Assembly (NCBI GenBank): GCA_036703275.1
Contig: DATNPK010000099.1
Span: 1 to 51,002, forward strand
Source: Coleofasciculaceae cyanobacterium
GTDB taxonomy: Bacteria; Cyanobacteriota; Cyanobacteriia; Cyanobacteriales; Xenococcaceae
Length of the DNA stretch: 51,002 nucleotides
Direction: 5' to 3'
The notes beneath the pieces were generated by a model that worked only from the letters and a program-made list of their open reading frames with translations, did no database searches and had not been told where the DNA came from. Of the stretch, positions 15,810 through 25,131 are shown piece by piece. Position 1 is the stretch's first letter, and every line of letters starts with the position of its first letter. Both the position numbers and the translations under genes were made by a program.

Positions 15810-16769
15810 GTGACATCCACCACAGACAAATTAAAACCAGATTGGGCAGGAGAAGATTTACTTTCTCGCTTAGTCAACCTTTTAATTAAAACCAAGCCAA
15901 TTTATGGCGTGATGCAACACCAAGCGCGACAGGTGTTGATCAAAACCGCCGAAAAAAATGGTATCCCCTGGCGCGACAATTACCAAAAGTTAGAGCAATC
16001 TTCCGCTAAAGATTTGTTAGCTGTTTTGACTAACCAGGAAATAGTTTATCCCGATTATTATCAAGTACCCTTTCATGCTTATGACAAAGGTAATCTTTGT
16101 TGGCAAGCAGCTTTTGAAGCAGCTTCGGCAACATACTCTATGGCATTACGGGTGTGGAAAGATGAGGAGATTACCTGGCAAGATGCACAGCAACGACTGC
16201 GCTATAGCTTTTATCAAATATTAGAGCAATATACTCCTGCAAAGGTTACTAATATTTTAGATATAGGTTGTTCTGTCGGTATTTCTACACTAACACTGCA
16301 TCAATACTTTTCTCAAAAGCAAGACAGCGCGATTAACACCATTGGTTTAGATTTGTCTCCCTATATGTTAGCAGTAGCGAAAACAACCGATACTCAACAA
16401 GAAATCGACCAATGGATTCATGGTTTGGGCGAATCAACAGGGTTAGCGGATAATTCCCTAGATTTAGTAACTCTGCAATTTGTCATTCATGAATTACCTC
16501 GCCAGGCAACAAAAGAGATTTTTCAAGAAGTGTTACGCATCCTTAAGCCAGGCGGAATTATCGCCATAGTAGATAATAATCCTGCTTCGCCAGTAATTCA
16601 AAGTTTACCTCCTGTACTGTTTACCCTAATGAAAAGTACTGAACCTTGGAGTGACGATTACTATACTTTTGATGTGGAAGCTGCTATCGAGGAAGTAGGT
16701 TTTGAGTATCAAACTACCGTAGCCAGCGATCCGCGCCATCGAACTATGATTGGTATCAAACCTAGTTAA
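15810..16769 (+). CDS. Class I SAM-dependent methyltransferase
   Basis: About 319 residues from GTG 15810; a TTG four codons upstream is also possible. An N-terminal helical domain of ~140 residues is followed by a Rossmann methyltransferase domain. Motif I is ILDIGCSVGISTLTL, then GLDLSPYMLAVAK (post I) and LVTLQFVIHELPR with the motif III segment LKPGGIIAIVDNNP. This is the methyltransferase 11/25 type. The same two-domain layout occurs in many cyanobacterial proteins of unknown substrate. It stands alone, with no close partner on either side. Confidence 0.85.
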   Translation: MTSTTDKLKPDWAGEDLLSRLVNLLIKTKPIYGVMQHQARQVLIKTAEKNGIPWRDNYQKLEQSSAKDLLAVLTNQEIVYPDYYQVPFHAYDKGNLCWQAAFEAASATYSMALRVWKDEEITWQDAQQRLRYSFYQILEQYTPAKVTNILDIGCSVGISTLTLHQYFSQKQDSAINTIGLDLSPYMLAVAKTTDTQQEIDQWIHGLGESTGLADNSLDLVTLQFVIHELPRQATKEIFQEVLRILKPGGIIAIVDNNPASPVIQSLPPVLFTLMKSTEPWSDDYYTFDVEAAIEEVGFEYQTTVASDPRHRTMIGIKPS

Positions 16770-16862
16770 TTGCCAAATTTATTACAGTATGTAGTCTTTT
16801 ATAGCTTTAAAATTGTCGATACATCTATGACAATGCTATTAGCAATAACTAGTGTTTTTAAC

Positions 16863-16924
16863 AAAGCGATCGCCATTGACTAAAAAATATTGTGAAGTAT
16901 TAATGTGTTTGGCGATCGCTTTGC
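16863..16924. repeat. HIP1-containing inverted repeat
   Basis: CAAAGCGATCGCCA and TGGCGATCGCTTTG are exact 14-bp inverted copies separated by 34 bases; each holds one HIP1 octamer. Apart from this, the gap between the methyltransferase gene and tRNA-Pro (16770-17078) shows no gene. Confidence 0.6.
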
Positions 16925-17048
16925 GCCATAGAGGTTTCAGAGACTAAAATTTGTCTACCAATTTTAGCTTTAAACCCCCTGAAAAATACAAAACAAACCT
17001 TGCTTATTGAGAATTAGGAACGGTTTCAAAATATTTCTACAAACAACA

Positions 17049-17071
17049 AAACCCTCTCAATGAGAAGGTTT
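17049..17071 (-). terminator. Hairpin downstream of tRNA-Pro
   Basis: AAACC-C-TCTCA / TGAGA-A-GGTTT form a long hairpin just past the tRNA 3' end, followed on the minus strand by TTTTGTTGTTT. It probably terminates the tRNA transcript. Confidence 0.6.
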
Positions 17072-17078
17072 CAATGTA

Positions 17079-17152
17079 TCGGAGCGGCGGGATTTGAACC
17101 CACGACCCCCACTACCCCAAAGTGGTACGCTACCAAGCTGCGCTACGCCCCG
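17079..17152 (-). tRNA. tRNA-Pro (anticodon GGG)
   Basis: The minus strand folds into a 74-base tRNA. The acceptor stem is CGGGGCG/CGCTCCG with one G-T pair, the D arm is AGCGCAGCTTGGTAGCGT, the anticodon stem is CCACT/AGTGG around loop TTGGGGT (anticodon GGG), and the T arm contains GTGGGTTCAAATCCCGC. No CCA is encoded. Confidence 0.95.
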
Positions 17153-17725
17153 TTGTTTGCCTGAAACTAAATTGTACGGGTTTGCGTGGTTTTATGCAAG
17201 CAGTTTGGCGAAAGGGGCAGGGCAAACGCATACTAATAATTGAGAGATCCTGAAAATGGTACTACCTTTTCTTTTTTGGCTGAATCAGTAAAGGCGATCG
17301 CCACATTGCTAATAGAGATATTAGCCACCGTCAAACTTACTCCATCGGGTAAGGAATTGAGATGAAATGAGCCTGATATCAATCTGAGTATTCAAGGTTT
17401 GTTGTTGGATATTTTTGGTAGCAACGTTCGTCAAACCAAGTCTATATTTTTGTATTGAGTCGAGATCGCTTTAAAACAATCGGCAATGAAATTGATAATT
17501 CGCTATGCAGTCGAGTATTTTTATTCCCGTCTCATTTCTATTACTTCAGTGACATTAGTCAATTTGCCAAATACAGCATAAATAGGCATCTTTAGCCTTC
17601 TTTTTGGCAAATTCATAGTAAATGTCAGTAAATTCCTAGTGGTGGTTTATTCAAGTCCAAAAATAGGATTGTAAGAAATTACATCAGTGATTTACCTTAC
17701 CTGTATTTTTAGTAGATAAACAGTT
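17153..17725. other. 573-bp gap upstream of the VWA-tubulin operon
   Basis: No intact gene. Degenerate coding-like stretches on the minus strand (17233-17502) are listed separately. The right-hand 150 bp should hold the operon promoter, but no convincing -35/-10 pair was recognised. Confidence 0.5.
17233..17502 (-). pseudogene. Frameshifted remnant of a small gene
   Basis: Three minus-strand frames read in succession like parts of one protein: IINFIADCFKAISTQYKNI, then LGLTNVATKNIQQQTLN, then LNSLPDGVSLTVANISIS ending VVPFSGSLNY and a TAG at 17233. Each frame is closed by a stop where the next becomes protein-like, as in a gene broken by at least two small indels. The family is not recognised. 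It points away from the VWA-tubulin operon, toward tRNA-Pro. Chance composition cannot be excluded for such short segments. Confidence 0.3.
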
Positions 17726-18862
17726 TTGACAAACAACTGCACGGCGATCGCGACTGGAAATAGTGTTAAGTCTTGGCAACAGTTTGGTTTAAACTTAGCC
17801 TCGCGGATCTACGGTGGGCGAGATGTGGTAATTGCCATTGATTTAACCGAAAGTGTCGGTTTAAATGCTGAAGGGCGTTTACGCTTAACTCAAATTATTG
17901 AAGATAGTTTGCGATCGGGAGATACAGTCTATGTTGTGCCTTTTGCCTCTGTGGTTAATCCCCTACAACCTGATATTAATCCTTTAACCAAGCAACAGGG
18001 GATTAAATTTAGAGGGAAACCAGCAGATATTGAATCTATTCTCAACGTTCTTCCTTTTGAATCGGAAATTAATCTCAATAACACAGATATTCAAAACGCC
18101 GAGTTATTTGCTTATCGTGGACTCGCACAGCTTAATCAATGTCGTCTGGGGGAAAATACTGCACTTAAGCCCCAGTCTATTGTTTGGTTAACAGATGCAC
18201 CTCTATTGACTAAGCCTGGAATTGATTCGGCTACTTGGGTGGAAACTCCCGCAACTAGTCCTTTTCGTCTTTTAAATTCTCCTGCTAGCAAAGAGAGACA
18301 AAGCTGGTTAGAAGCTTTACCTATCAAAGAGCGATCGCAAACTATTACTACCGATAATAATCGCTCTTATCAGCTTTCGGTAGTGGATCTTGCTCCTACT
18401 GTACAGGAATTTTGTACCCCTACACCAGGAGGCAAAGAAACCTGCTTGGTAACGCCTTACTTGGCTAAATTACTACTATTTCCCACCTTAATAACAATTA
18501 GTTTATTAGTTGCTGGTTGTTTTTGGGGGAAATATTTAATAAGTGTTAACAAAAGATGGAGACTTAAGATTAGCTTTGAATCTGATCGAGATAAGGAAGA
18601 ACAAGTTTGTTATTTAAAAAATAAGCAAAAAATTGCTATTGGCGATGAAAATTTAAACTCGATTTATTGTCCTGGAAATGAGATCAGAGGGTATTTACAC
18701 AGAAAAGGTAATCGTCTTCATTTGATTCCTTTGAAAAGCCAGCCAGTTTTTTATCGCGAACAAGAAGTAAAGAAAGATATAGCCATTGAACGTAATAGTT
18801 TTAGGCTTAATTGCCCTTTCGAAGACAAAAACTTCGACCTTGCTATTAAATTAATTAAATAA
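17726..18862 (+). CDS. VWA-domain membrane protein of the tubulin-like operon
   Basis: 378 residues. A von Willebrand A domain occupies about 33-225: VVIAIDLTESVG supplies a MIDAS of form DxTxS (Asp39, Thr41, Ser43), with NNTD (about 118-121) and WLTDAP (Asp157) as further candidate metal ligands. One membrane helix (about 247-271) is followed by a basic region and a C-terminal beta-rich domain of ~90 residues, FHA-like in outline (IAIGDENLNSIYCPG). The pair CTPTPGGKETC before the helix suggests a disulfide and an extracytoplasmic VWA. Yet there is no signal peptide: the start is TTG with an in-frame stop three codons upstream, so the N-terminus may be truncated. The tubulin-like gene starts 9 bp downstream. 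Confidence 0.75.
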   Translation: MTNNCTAIATGNSVKSWQQFGLNLASRIYGGRDVVIAIDLTESVGLNAEGRLRLTQIIEDSLRSGDTVYVVPFASVVNPLQPDINPLTKQQGIKFRGKPADIESILNVLPFESEINLNNTDIQNAELFAYRGLAQLNQCRLGENTALKPQSIVWLTDAPLLTKPGIDSATWVETPATSPFRLLNSPASKERQSWLEALPIKERSQTITTDNNRSYQLSVVDLAPTVQEFCTPTPGGKETCLVTPYLAKLLLFPTLITISLLVAGCFWGKYLISVNKRWRLKISFESDRDKEEQVCYLKNKQKIAIGDENLNSIYCPGNEIRGYLHRKGNRLHLIPLKSQPVFYREQEVKKDIAIERNSFRLNCPFEDKNFDLAIKLIK

Positions 18863-18871
18863 ATAAGCTCT

Positions 18872-21800
18872 ATGAATATTAAATCAGAAGCTCAAAGCCA
18901 AAAAATTAGACGTACTATCTGTATTGGATTGGGTGGAACAGGAAAAGATGTCTTAATGCGTATTCGTCGCTTAATTGTTGATAAATATGGTAGTTTAGAT
19001 GCGCTACCTGTAGTTAGTTTTGTTCATATAGATACGGATAAAGCTAGTAGTAATGTTACAGGATTGCGGACAGGAAATTTTTATCACGGGGTTGATTTAC
19101 GTTTTAGTAATGCAGAGAAGGTTGCAGCAACAATGAGCAGAAATGAAGTTGGCAACTTTCAGGGAGAAATGAAACGTAAATCGAGTAATTACGAAGGTTC
19201 ACCAGGGGTTTATAAAAACATCGAATGTTGGTTTCCACCACAGCTATTAGGGGATTTAAAAGCAATTGATGAAGGGGCACAAGGAATTAGACCTGTAGGA
19301 AGATTAGCCTTTTTTCATAATCATCGTAAGATTAAAACCGCTATAGAAACAGCAGAGAAAAAAACCATAGGACATGAAAGTAGATTAATTCAACAGGGAT
19401 TGCTTGTTGATAACAAACTCAGCATTTTTGTAGTTGGTTCTTTGTGTGGCGGTACGGGTAGCGGAATATTTTTAGATACCGCTTATTATTTGCAGAGAAT
19501 GTATGGCGATCGCGAGGCACAAATCAGTGGTTATTTAGTAATTAGTCCCGAACTTTATGGTAATACTCCGAGTATGAATGCTAATGCCTATGCTGCACTC
19601 AAAGAGTTAAATTATTATGCCACTGCGGGAACTAATTTTAAAGCTTATTACGATTTACACAATCTTCAGTATGTAGAAGAATCTCGTCCACCTTTTGATT
19701 ATGTTTATTTAATATCTAATCGTACTAATAGTGATTATCGCATCTTAGAAAAAAGTAAACTGTGTAATATTATTGCTCATAAAATAAATCTTGTTTTCGC
19801 AGGAGAATTATCTTCAGCAGTTACCGCAGATCGGGATAACTATTTAGAGCATTTCATTGAATTAGATAAACACCCTCGTCCTAACGTACAACGTTATTTA
19901 ACCTTTGGATTAGCCAAAATATATTTTCCTCGTGATATTGCCGTACAGGTATCTTTAAATCGAATCAAAATTAAATTAGTCAAATATTGGTTGCAGGGAG
20001 AAGGACAAAGCCCAGATGCCAAAATACTCCTAGAAAGGTTTTTAAATCAATGGTATACAGAGGGCGATCGCTCTGAGGGATTAATTAACAAACTGCGTCA
20101 AGCAGCTACTGATAGTAATAAGACTTTTAGTAATGCTTTAAGTAGCTGGCGTAATGGTTTAGAAAATAGTATTGCTGAATGCGAAACTAAAGACGATCGC
20201 GAGAATTTAATTACTCAATTATCTAGAGAGATTCGCGAACAATTTCGTAAAGTTCAGCCAGGAGAAAGCGATAGTAACCGTGGGGTTTGGCTGACTAATA
20301 TAAAACAAGCCCGTGAGGTTATTACTCAAGAATTAACTAAAGATATTACTCGGTTTTTAAGCGAACTACTTCATCCTAATCAGTCTTATTTTTCATTGGG
20401 TAATACTCGCTCTTGGCTAGAAGCTTTGACTACCGAATTAAATCAATCCTATCGCAATCTTGAAGAAAGAGTAAACAGCAACAGTAAAATTCACAGTCTC
20501 GAAGAGATTGAAAGAAAATGGCTAGATGCTGCCAAAACTATTGAAGATATTGAAAGTAAAGGAGGCTTGTTACCATTTAATAAAAAGAAAAAAAATAGTC
20601 AAATTCAAGAAGAAGCTAAACGCATCGTCGCAGAGGTTAATAAATTAATCAAGCATAATTTTGATTTTGTTTTAACCCGTGAAACTTTAGAAATTGTTAA
20701 AACTCTTCAGCACTACGTTAACGACTTAACTACTAAAACTAGTAATTTTTATAACCTGCTGAACAATATTCAACTGGCTTACAAAAAAACCGAAACCGAA
20801 CTCAAACAACTAAACGTCGATGAAATGAGTGGGGAGGCAATCTTTGCTGATGCTGATACTGATGATTGCTATCAAAGTCTTTTACCCGATCGCGATCGCG
20901 CTACACAGCTAGCATTAGTAACAACTAAAATTACTGAAAAGATAGGCTTGGAAGAATCTTTAGCTACTTGTCTGGATGCGGGTTTGATTGACGAAACCCA
21001 ATTAATCGAAGAAATTAATTTAATTGTCGATGGCTTATTTGGTTCACGCAGTTTAGATAGTGTACAGTCTGCGGTTAAACGCTTTTTAGAAAACTATTCT
21101 TTAAGCGATCGTGCAACTCGTCTCGAACAAATATGGAGAGAAGCCGAACCTTTATTACCTCTAAATATTAACGATCCTTACTTCGATCCAATTCCAGAAA
21201 GTAAAATTCAGATTAGTATCGGCTTTAAGGACACCGATAACCGTGAGGTTGCTCAATTTAAACATATTCTATCCAACGATATAGGGATATCCAAAGATAA
21301 AAAAGAGTTTAAGCCAATACAAGCCGAAGATGAAATCATATTTGTTCGCCACTACGGTGCTTTTCCCTTACGGCTAATTCAAGGCTTAGAACAAATGCGG
21401 AGACATTACCTAAACCAGAGAAGTTATGGTAAAAGTTTTCTACACAATGACTATCGCATCATGTTTACGGATATTGTTCCTCCAGATGCGCGGGAAATGA
21501 AACAGCTACAGGATATTTTTTATCCCTCTCTAGCATTTGGCTTACTTCCCTATAACCAGCAAACGGGTTTACATGAACTGCAATATTACGATCGCCTGCG
21601 AGATACCCGTCAAATTAATACCCTCAGTCGGGTTTGGGATGAGGCTTTAGAACAACTGGCAAATGTTAAAGATATGGCGGTAGCTTTGAATCAAGAATTA
21701 GATAAAGCGATCGACGATATTACCAACAACCCAAATAAATGGGAATCACATTATTTACCTAAGCTGCGAGAATTTGTAGCTTTAGTTGATGAGTTACCCC

Positions 21801-22225
21801 AAGACGATCCTAATTACCTATATAAAGAAATAGTCGTCGGTACGAGAGAAACCTTAGATACCAAAGCACAGGAAGGAATTATTAATCGTTTCTGGCGACG
21901 GATGGAAGAAAAGTTTAATCAGCAACTACAAGCAAAAATCCCCCCTTCTTTTTTCGATCAAAACCAACAAAAGTTATCAGGAACAACTTCTACTATAAAT
22001 AACAGCCAAACACCAACTAAAGTTACCGAAGATTTAGTGATTGCTGAATCCTTACCAAATCATAATGCGGTTTTGGATGCAGAAATTGATGATAGCAATC
22101 TATTAAATGATAATACACAAATCGTAACCAAACTAGCACAACTAAGACAATTGAAGGATGCAGGAGTAATTACAGAAGAAGCATTTAAACTCAAGGAAAA
22201 AGAAATATTAGACTCATATTTTTAA
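18872..22225 (+). CDS. Giant tubulin/FtsZ-like GTPase with C-terminal SHOCT domain
   Basis: 1117 residues. The N-terminal ~400 carry the tubulin-like nucleotide fold: CIGLGGTGKDVL (about 17-28), HIDTD (about 52-56) and GSLCGGTGSGIF (about 189-200), the counterpart of the GGGTGTG tubulin/FtsZ signature. I place it in the 'tubulin-like' (FtsZl-1) family described by comparative genomics in 2010 as part of a predicted membrane-remodelling system with VWA and OmpA proteins. The middle is long and helical, with coiled-coil stretches at about 440-680. The last ~35 residues, LAQLRQLKDAGVITEEAFKL, form a SHOCT oligomerisation motif. It is the second gene of a tight four-gene operon. FtsZ and CetZ are excluded by length and partners. 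Confidence 0.82.
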   Translation: MNIKSEAQSQKIRRTICIGLGGTGKDVLMRIRRLIVDKYGSLDALPVVSFVHIDTDKASSNVTGLRTGNFYHGVDLRFSNAEKVAATMSRNEVGNFQGEMKRKSSNYEGSPGVYKNIECWFPPQLLGDLKAIDEGAQGIRPVGRLAFFHNHRKIKTAIETAEKKTIGHESRLIQQGLLVDNKLSIFVVGSLCGGTGSGIFLDTAYYLQRMYGDREAQISGYLVISPELYGNTPSMNANAYAALKELNYYATAGTNFKAYYDLHNLQYVEESRPPFDYVYLISNRTNSDYRILEKSKLCNIIAHKINLVFAGELSSAVTADRDNYLEHFIELDKHPRPNVQRYLTFGLAKIYFPRDIAVQVSLNRIKIKLVKYWLQGEGQSPDAKILLERFLNQWYTEGDRSEGLINKLRQAATDSNKTFSNALSSWRNGLENSIAECETKDDRENLITQLSREIREQFRKVQPGESDSNRGVWLTNIKQAREVITQELTKDITRFLSELLHPNQSYFSLGNTRSWLEALTTELNQSYRNLEERVNSNSKIHSLEEIERKWLDAAKTIEDIESKGGLLPFNKKKKNSQIQEEAKRIVAEVNKLIKHNFDFVLTRETLEIVKTLQHYVNDLTTKTSNFYNLLNNIQLAYKKTETELKQLNVDEMSGEAIFADADTDDCYQSLLPDRDRATQLALVTTKITEKIGLEESLATCLDAGLIDETQLIEEINLIVDGLFGSRSLDSVQSAVKRFLENYSLSDRATRLEQIWREAEPLLPLNINDPYFDPIPESKIQISIGFKDTDNREVAQFKHILSNDIGISKDKKEFKPIQAEDEIIFVRHYGAFPLRLIQGLEQMRRHYLNQRSYGKSFLHNDYRIMFTDIVPPDAREMKQLQDIFYPSLAFGLLPYNQQTGLHELQYYDRLRDTRQINTLSRVWDEALEQLANVKDMAVALNQELDKAIDDITNNPNKWESHYLPKLREFVALVDELPQDDPNYLYKEIVVGTRETLDTKAQEGIINRFWRRMEEKFNQQLQAKIPPSFFDQNQQKLSGTTSTINNSQTPTKVTEDLVIAESLPNHNAVLDAEIDDSNLLNDNTQIVTKLAQLRQLKDAGVITEEAFKLKEKEILDSYF

Positions 22226-22273
22226 ACCTAATTACTCAACTAGAAACAGCAAATTACTACTGCCCTAAAACTT

Positions 22274-24247
22274 ATGCTGAATATTTTAAATATTTTCCCA
22301 CCTTCTTTAATGTTGCTGACGGTTATTTTAGTAATATTACCCACAGTTATGGCAATATTATTACGTCACTCTCTTTATCGTTATTTGATAAGTTCAGCGA
22401 ATAAAGTATCGAGGCTATTAAGCTACGAAAGCAGAGGCAAGCAACCACAAATTGTCGAAAACTTAGAAGCTAGATTTAAACAAGCAAGCCAGAAGCTAGA
22501 ACAAGTAAATACTATTGCCTTAATCGATGGTTTATACAGTCAGGAAAGATTAAACTTTTTAGGTATATCTCTACGTTGCGAACAGTGGGATTATTTTTGT
22601 CAGACATTACCCAATTTATTATTAGCTTTTGGTTTATTAGGAACTTTTTTTGGTATTAGTTCCAATTTATATAATCTCAGTCAAACCATTAATCAAAGTA
22701 CTACAGATATTGATAATTTAGTGGCACAATTACAAATACCATTACAAAATATGGGAATTGCCTTTTCAACTAGTTTAGCTGCAATATTATGTAGTTCTAT
22801 TTTGATTGTAGTTAATCTACGCTACAATACCAACTTCGCTAAATCTCTCTTAATTAGTTCTTTAGAAGACTATCTTGATAATATTTTTAAGGTCAAGGTT
22901 CAGGGTGATACTCGTTTAGATAAAGCTGTCGATCGCATGGTCAAACAACAGCAAGAATTTTTGGAAAGATTTCACGATAAGGTAGGACAAGTGTTAGAAA
23001 CTACTATTGGTAATGCTGCTCATAAAATGGTAGCTGCCAATCAAGGTTTTCAAAATAATGTTGACAGTATGGTTAACAGGTTTAACGATATATCTAGTTC
23101 TATGGCTACAAGTACTGATAGCTTTCAAGCATCTGCTTTTAGCCTCAAAGAACAAATGCAAACTGTCACTAAAATAATACCTAAGTTTGAAACCGCAGCT
23201 AATAAAATTGAATTTAGTTCTCAAAAATATTTACAAGGTGCAGAAAAAATAGAAGCCAGTAAATTTTCCGAACATTTAGAAAGTCTTACTGCTGAGTTAG
23301 CTATCACGCAAAAAGCTTTTTCTCAGTCTACAGCTTTCTTAGGGAATCAGGTATATAAAATGAGCGAAAATCATCAGCAAGCAACTGAATTAGCTCAACA
23401 AGTTTACACTCAGTTACAAATTACTTCTAATCAATTACAAGAGAGTGCGGTAGGTTTTATCGAAGCAGCCGAAACATTTAAACAAAGTGACTTTGCCGAT
23501 AAATTAACTACTGCCACCAACGAACTAGTAACTATTCCCCAACAATTTAACCAATCAACCGCTATTTTACATCAATCTACTGATGCTATAGGTAGAGCAA
23601 TTGATAATATTAATATCTTCACTCAAGAAACTAATAGTTTAATCGCACAAGTAAATAACCTTAGTCACAAATCTGGTGAATTACTAGAAAGAAGCGATCG
23701 CAATATCCAGCAACAAATCGGCAGCTTTAATAATATCCAATCCGAATTAAGTAGTATAGTAACAACCTTAGAACAACATAAACAACAAGTTAATACTAGT
23801 TTTATTAACTTTGGAGAAAGAATATTTACAAGCTTTAAGAAACAAACAGATAGTAATCTTGTAGAACTACAAAAATTAACATTTGGAATTAATAATAATC
23901 TTAATTCTTTGCAACAAACTCAAATAGAAACAGCGAAACTAATAAATATCTTAGAAAACTATAAAAAAAACTTCCAATCAATAAACTCTAACTTATTTAA
24001 CTTAGCCAGCACTTCAGAACAACAAAGGAAAGAAGTAAATTCAAATCTAAATGGTATTGGGATAATGAGCGATCGCCTATTAACTAGTTTTGAACAACGT
24101 TCTCAAAACAATATCAAAGAAATTCACAGTTTAATTACAGAATTTAAACAAATAATAAATCAAATAGATAACATACCCTCAGAAATGGGAAAACTTATTA
24201 ACGCGATTGAGAAAGCTGAAAAACAAATAAATTTAGATATCAATTAA
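22274..24247 (+). CDS. MotA/TolQ/ExbB (ZorA-like) channel protein with long coiled tail
   Basis: 657 residues. Three membrane helices are visible at about 11-31, 110-131 (LLLAFGLLGTFFGIS) and 158-181 (MGIAFSTSLAAILCSS). The GLLGTFFGI and small-residue-rich third helix are the MotA/TolQ/ExbB channel signature. The remaining ~470 residues are helical, rich in Gln, Asn and Ser, and look like a long cytoplasmic coiled coil, resembling the tail of ZorA, the stator-like subunit of the Zorya anti-phage system. Such channels use the proton or sodium gradient together with a MotB-type partner, which is encoded 62 bp downstream. Start ATG 22274 gives the first helix at the right place. Confidence 0.82.
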   Translation: MLNILNIFPPSLMLLTVILVILPTVMAILLRHSLYRYLISSANKVSRLLSYESRGKQPQIVENLEARFKQASQKLEQVNTIALIDGLYSQERLNFLGISLRCEQWDYFCQTLPNLLLAFGLLGTFFGISSNLYNLSQTINQSTTDIDNLVAQLQIPLQNMGIAFSTSLAAILCSSILIVVNLRYNTNFAKSLLISSLEDYLDNIFKVKVQGDTRLDKAVDRMVKQQQEFLERFHDKVGQVLETTIGNAAHKMVAANQGFQNNVDSMVNRFNDISSSMATSTDSFQASAFSLKEQMQTVTKIIPKFETAANKIEFSSQKYLQGAEKIEASKFSEHLESLTAELAITQKAFSQSTAFLGNQVYKMSENHQQATELAQQVYTQLQITSNQLQESAVGFIEAAETFKQSDFADKLTTATNELVTIPQQFNQSTAILHQSTDAIGRAIDNINIFTQETNSLIAQVNNLSHKSGELLERSDRNIQQQIGSFNNIQSELSSIVTTLEQHKQQVNTSFINFGERIFTSFKKQTDSNLVELQKLTFGINNNLNSLQQTQIETAKLINILENYKKNFQSINSNLFNLASTSEQQRKEVNSNLNGIGIMSDRLLTSFEQRSQNNIKEIHSLITEFKQIINQIDNIPSEMGKLINAIEKAEKQINLDIN

Positions 24248-24309
24248 TAGCTTTTTTAAGTTGTTTTTCTATATCTCTGTCCTTAGTCAAGGATAAATGT
24301 GAAAAAAAT

Positions 24310-24954
24310 ATGTCTAGACGTTCTCTATATACATCCCCAAGCCAAACCGAATCCAATAGCATTTTCCAATCATTTACTGACTTAATCTCTAATGCTTTTA
24401 TGATTCTATGTTTATTACTATTACTAGTATTATTTCAGTCTCAAAAGCTCAATCAAGACCTTAAACAAGCCAATGAAAGGTTACAATCAGCATCACCAAT
24501 TGTCATAGATGAAAGTTCAGGAAAATTTAAGTTTAAATCAGGAAGCGCCGAGTTGAATCCACAGCTTAAAAACTATATATCCACTGAAATTAGTCCAAAT
24601 ATTCAAAAGATTTTGAAAGAAAGAGAAATTAATTTTATTCAGGTAATTGGACATACCGATGGTGAAGGTATTAATCAAAAAAGTAATCTTGATAAAAGTT
24701 TAGAAATAGTCGCCCAAGGATCGCAACCAGTTAGTAAGTTATCAGCAGGTTCAAATGCTGATTTAGGACTAATGCGAGCTTTAGCAGTAGTGCAACAATT
24801 ACAAAAAACAGGATTAAAAAACGTTGAATTTAGAGCCTATTCTGCTGCACAACTATATTTATCTTCAGGAAATTTAGCATCAATAGATCGTAAGCCAGAT
24901 GAAACTAGACGCAGGATCGAAATTCGTTTTATTCCTCCTGGTCAATCAAAATAA
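24310..24954 (+). CDS. MotB/ZorB-like OmpA-domain protein
   Basis: 214 residues. A single N-terminal membrane helix (about 26-43) is preceded by Asp24 in FTDLISNAFMILCL, the position of the ion-carrying Asp in MotB, ExbD and ZorB. A short linker follows, then an OmpA-like peptidoglycan-binding domain: FKFKSGSAELNP, VIGHTDGEG (about 112-120), NADLGLMRALAVVQQL and RRRIEIRF. The helix, ion-carrying Asp and cell-wall domain are what a stator needs with the TolQ/ZorA-like protein encoded just upstream. It is the last gene of the operon; no ZorC- or ZorD-like gene follows. Confidence 0.85.
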   Translation: MSRRSLYTSPSQTESNSIFQSFTDLISNAFMILCLLLLLVLFQSQKLNQDLKQANERLQSASPIVIDESSGKFKFKSGSAELNPQLKNYISTEISPNIQKILKEREINFIQVIGHTDGEGINQKSNLDKSLEIVAQGSQPVSKLSAGSNADLGLMRALAVVQQLQKTGLKNVEFRAYSAAQLYLSSGNLASIDRKPDETRRRIEIRFIPPGQSK

Positions 24955-25131
24955 ACTATACAAAAGCTTGACTTTTACCCAGGACGAAGTAATAATCTAC
25001 TTCCGTTTGCTTTGTTCCAGTCTCTCAAACTACCTTTGGGCCAAAATTAACTATTAATTATACACCTCGAATTAAGATTGGATACTTAATAAATTCAATC
25101 TTGGAATAATAGCGGAGCGAGTACATACAAA

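Noticed and set aside
18872-22225. Call as FtsZ or CetZ cell-division protein
   Set aside because: Length, the CGGTGSG variant, the SHOCT tail and operon partners do not fit.
17726-24954. Call as a complete Zorya system
   Set aside because: Only ZorA- and ZorB-like proteins are present. No ZorC-, ZorD- or ZorE-like gene (helicase, nuclease) is seen in the window.
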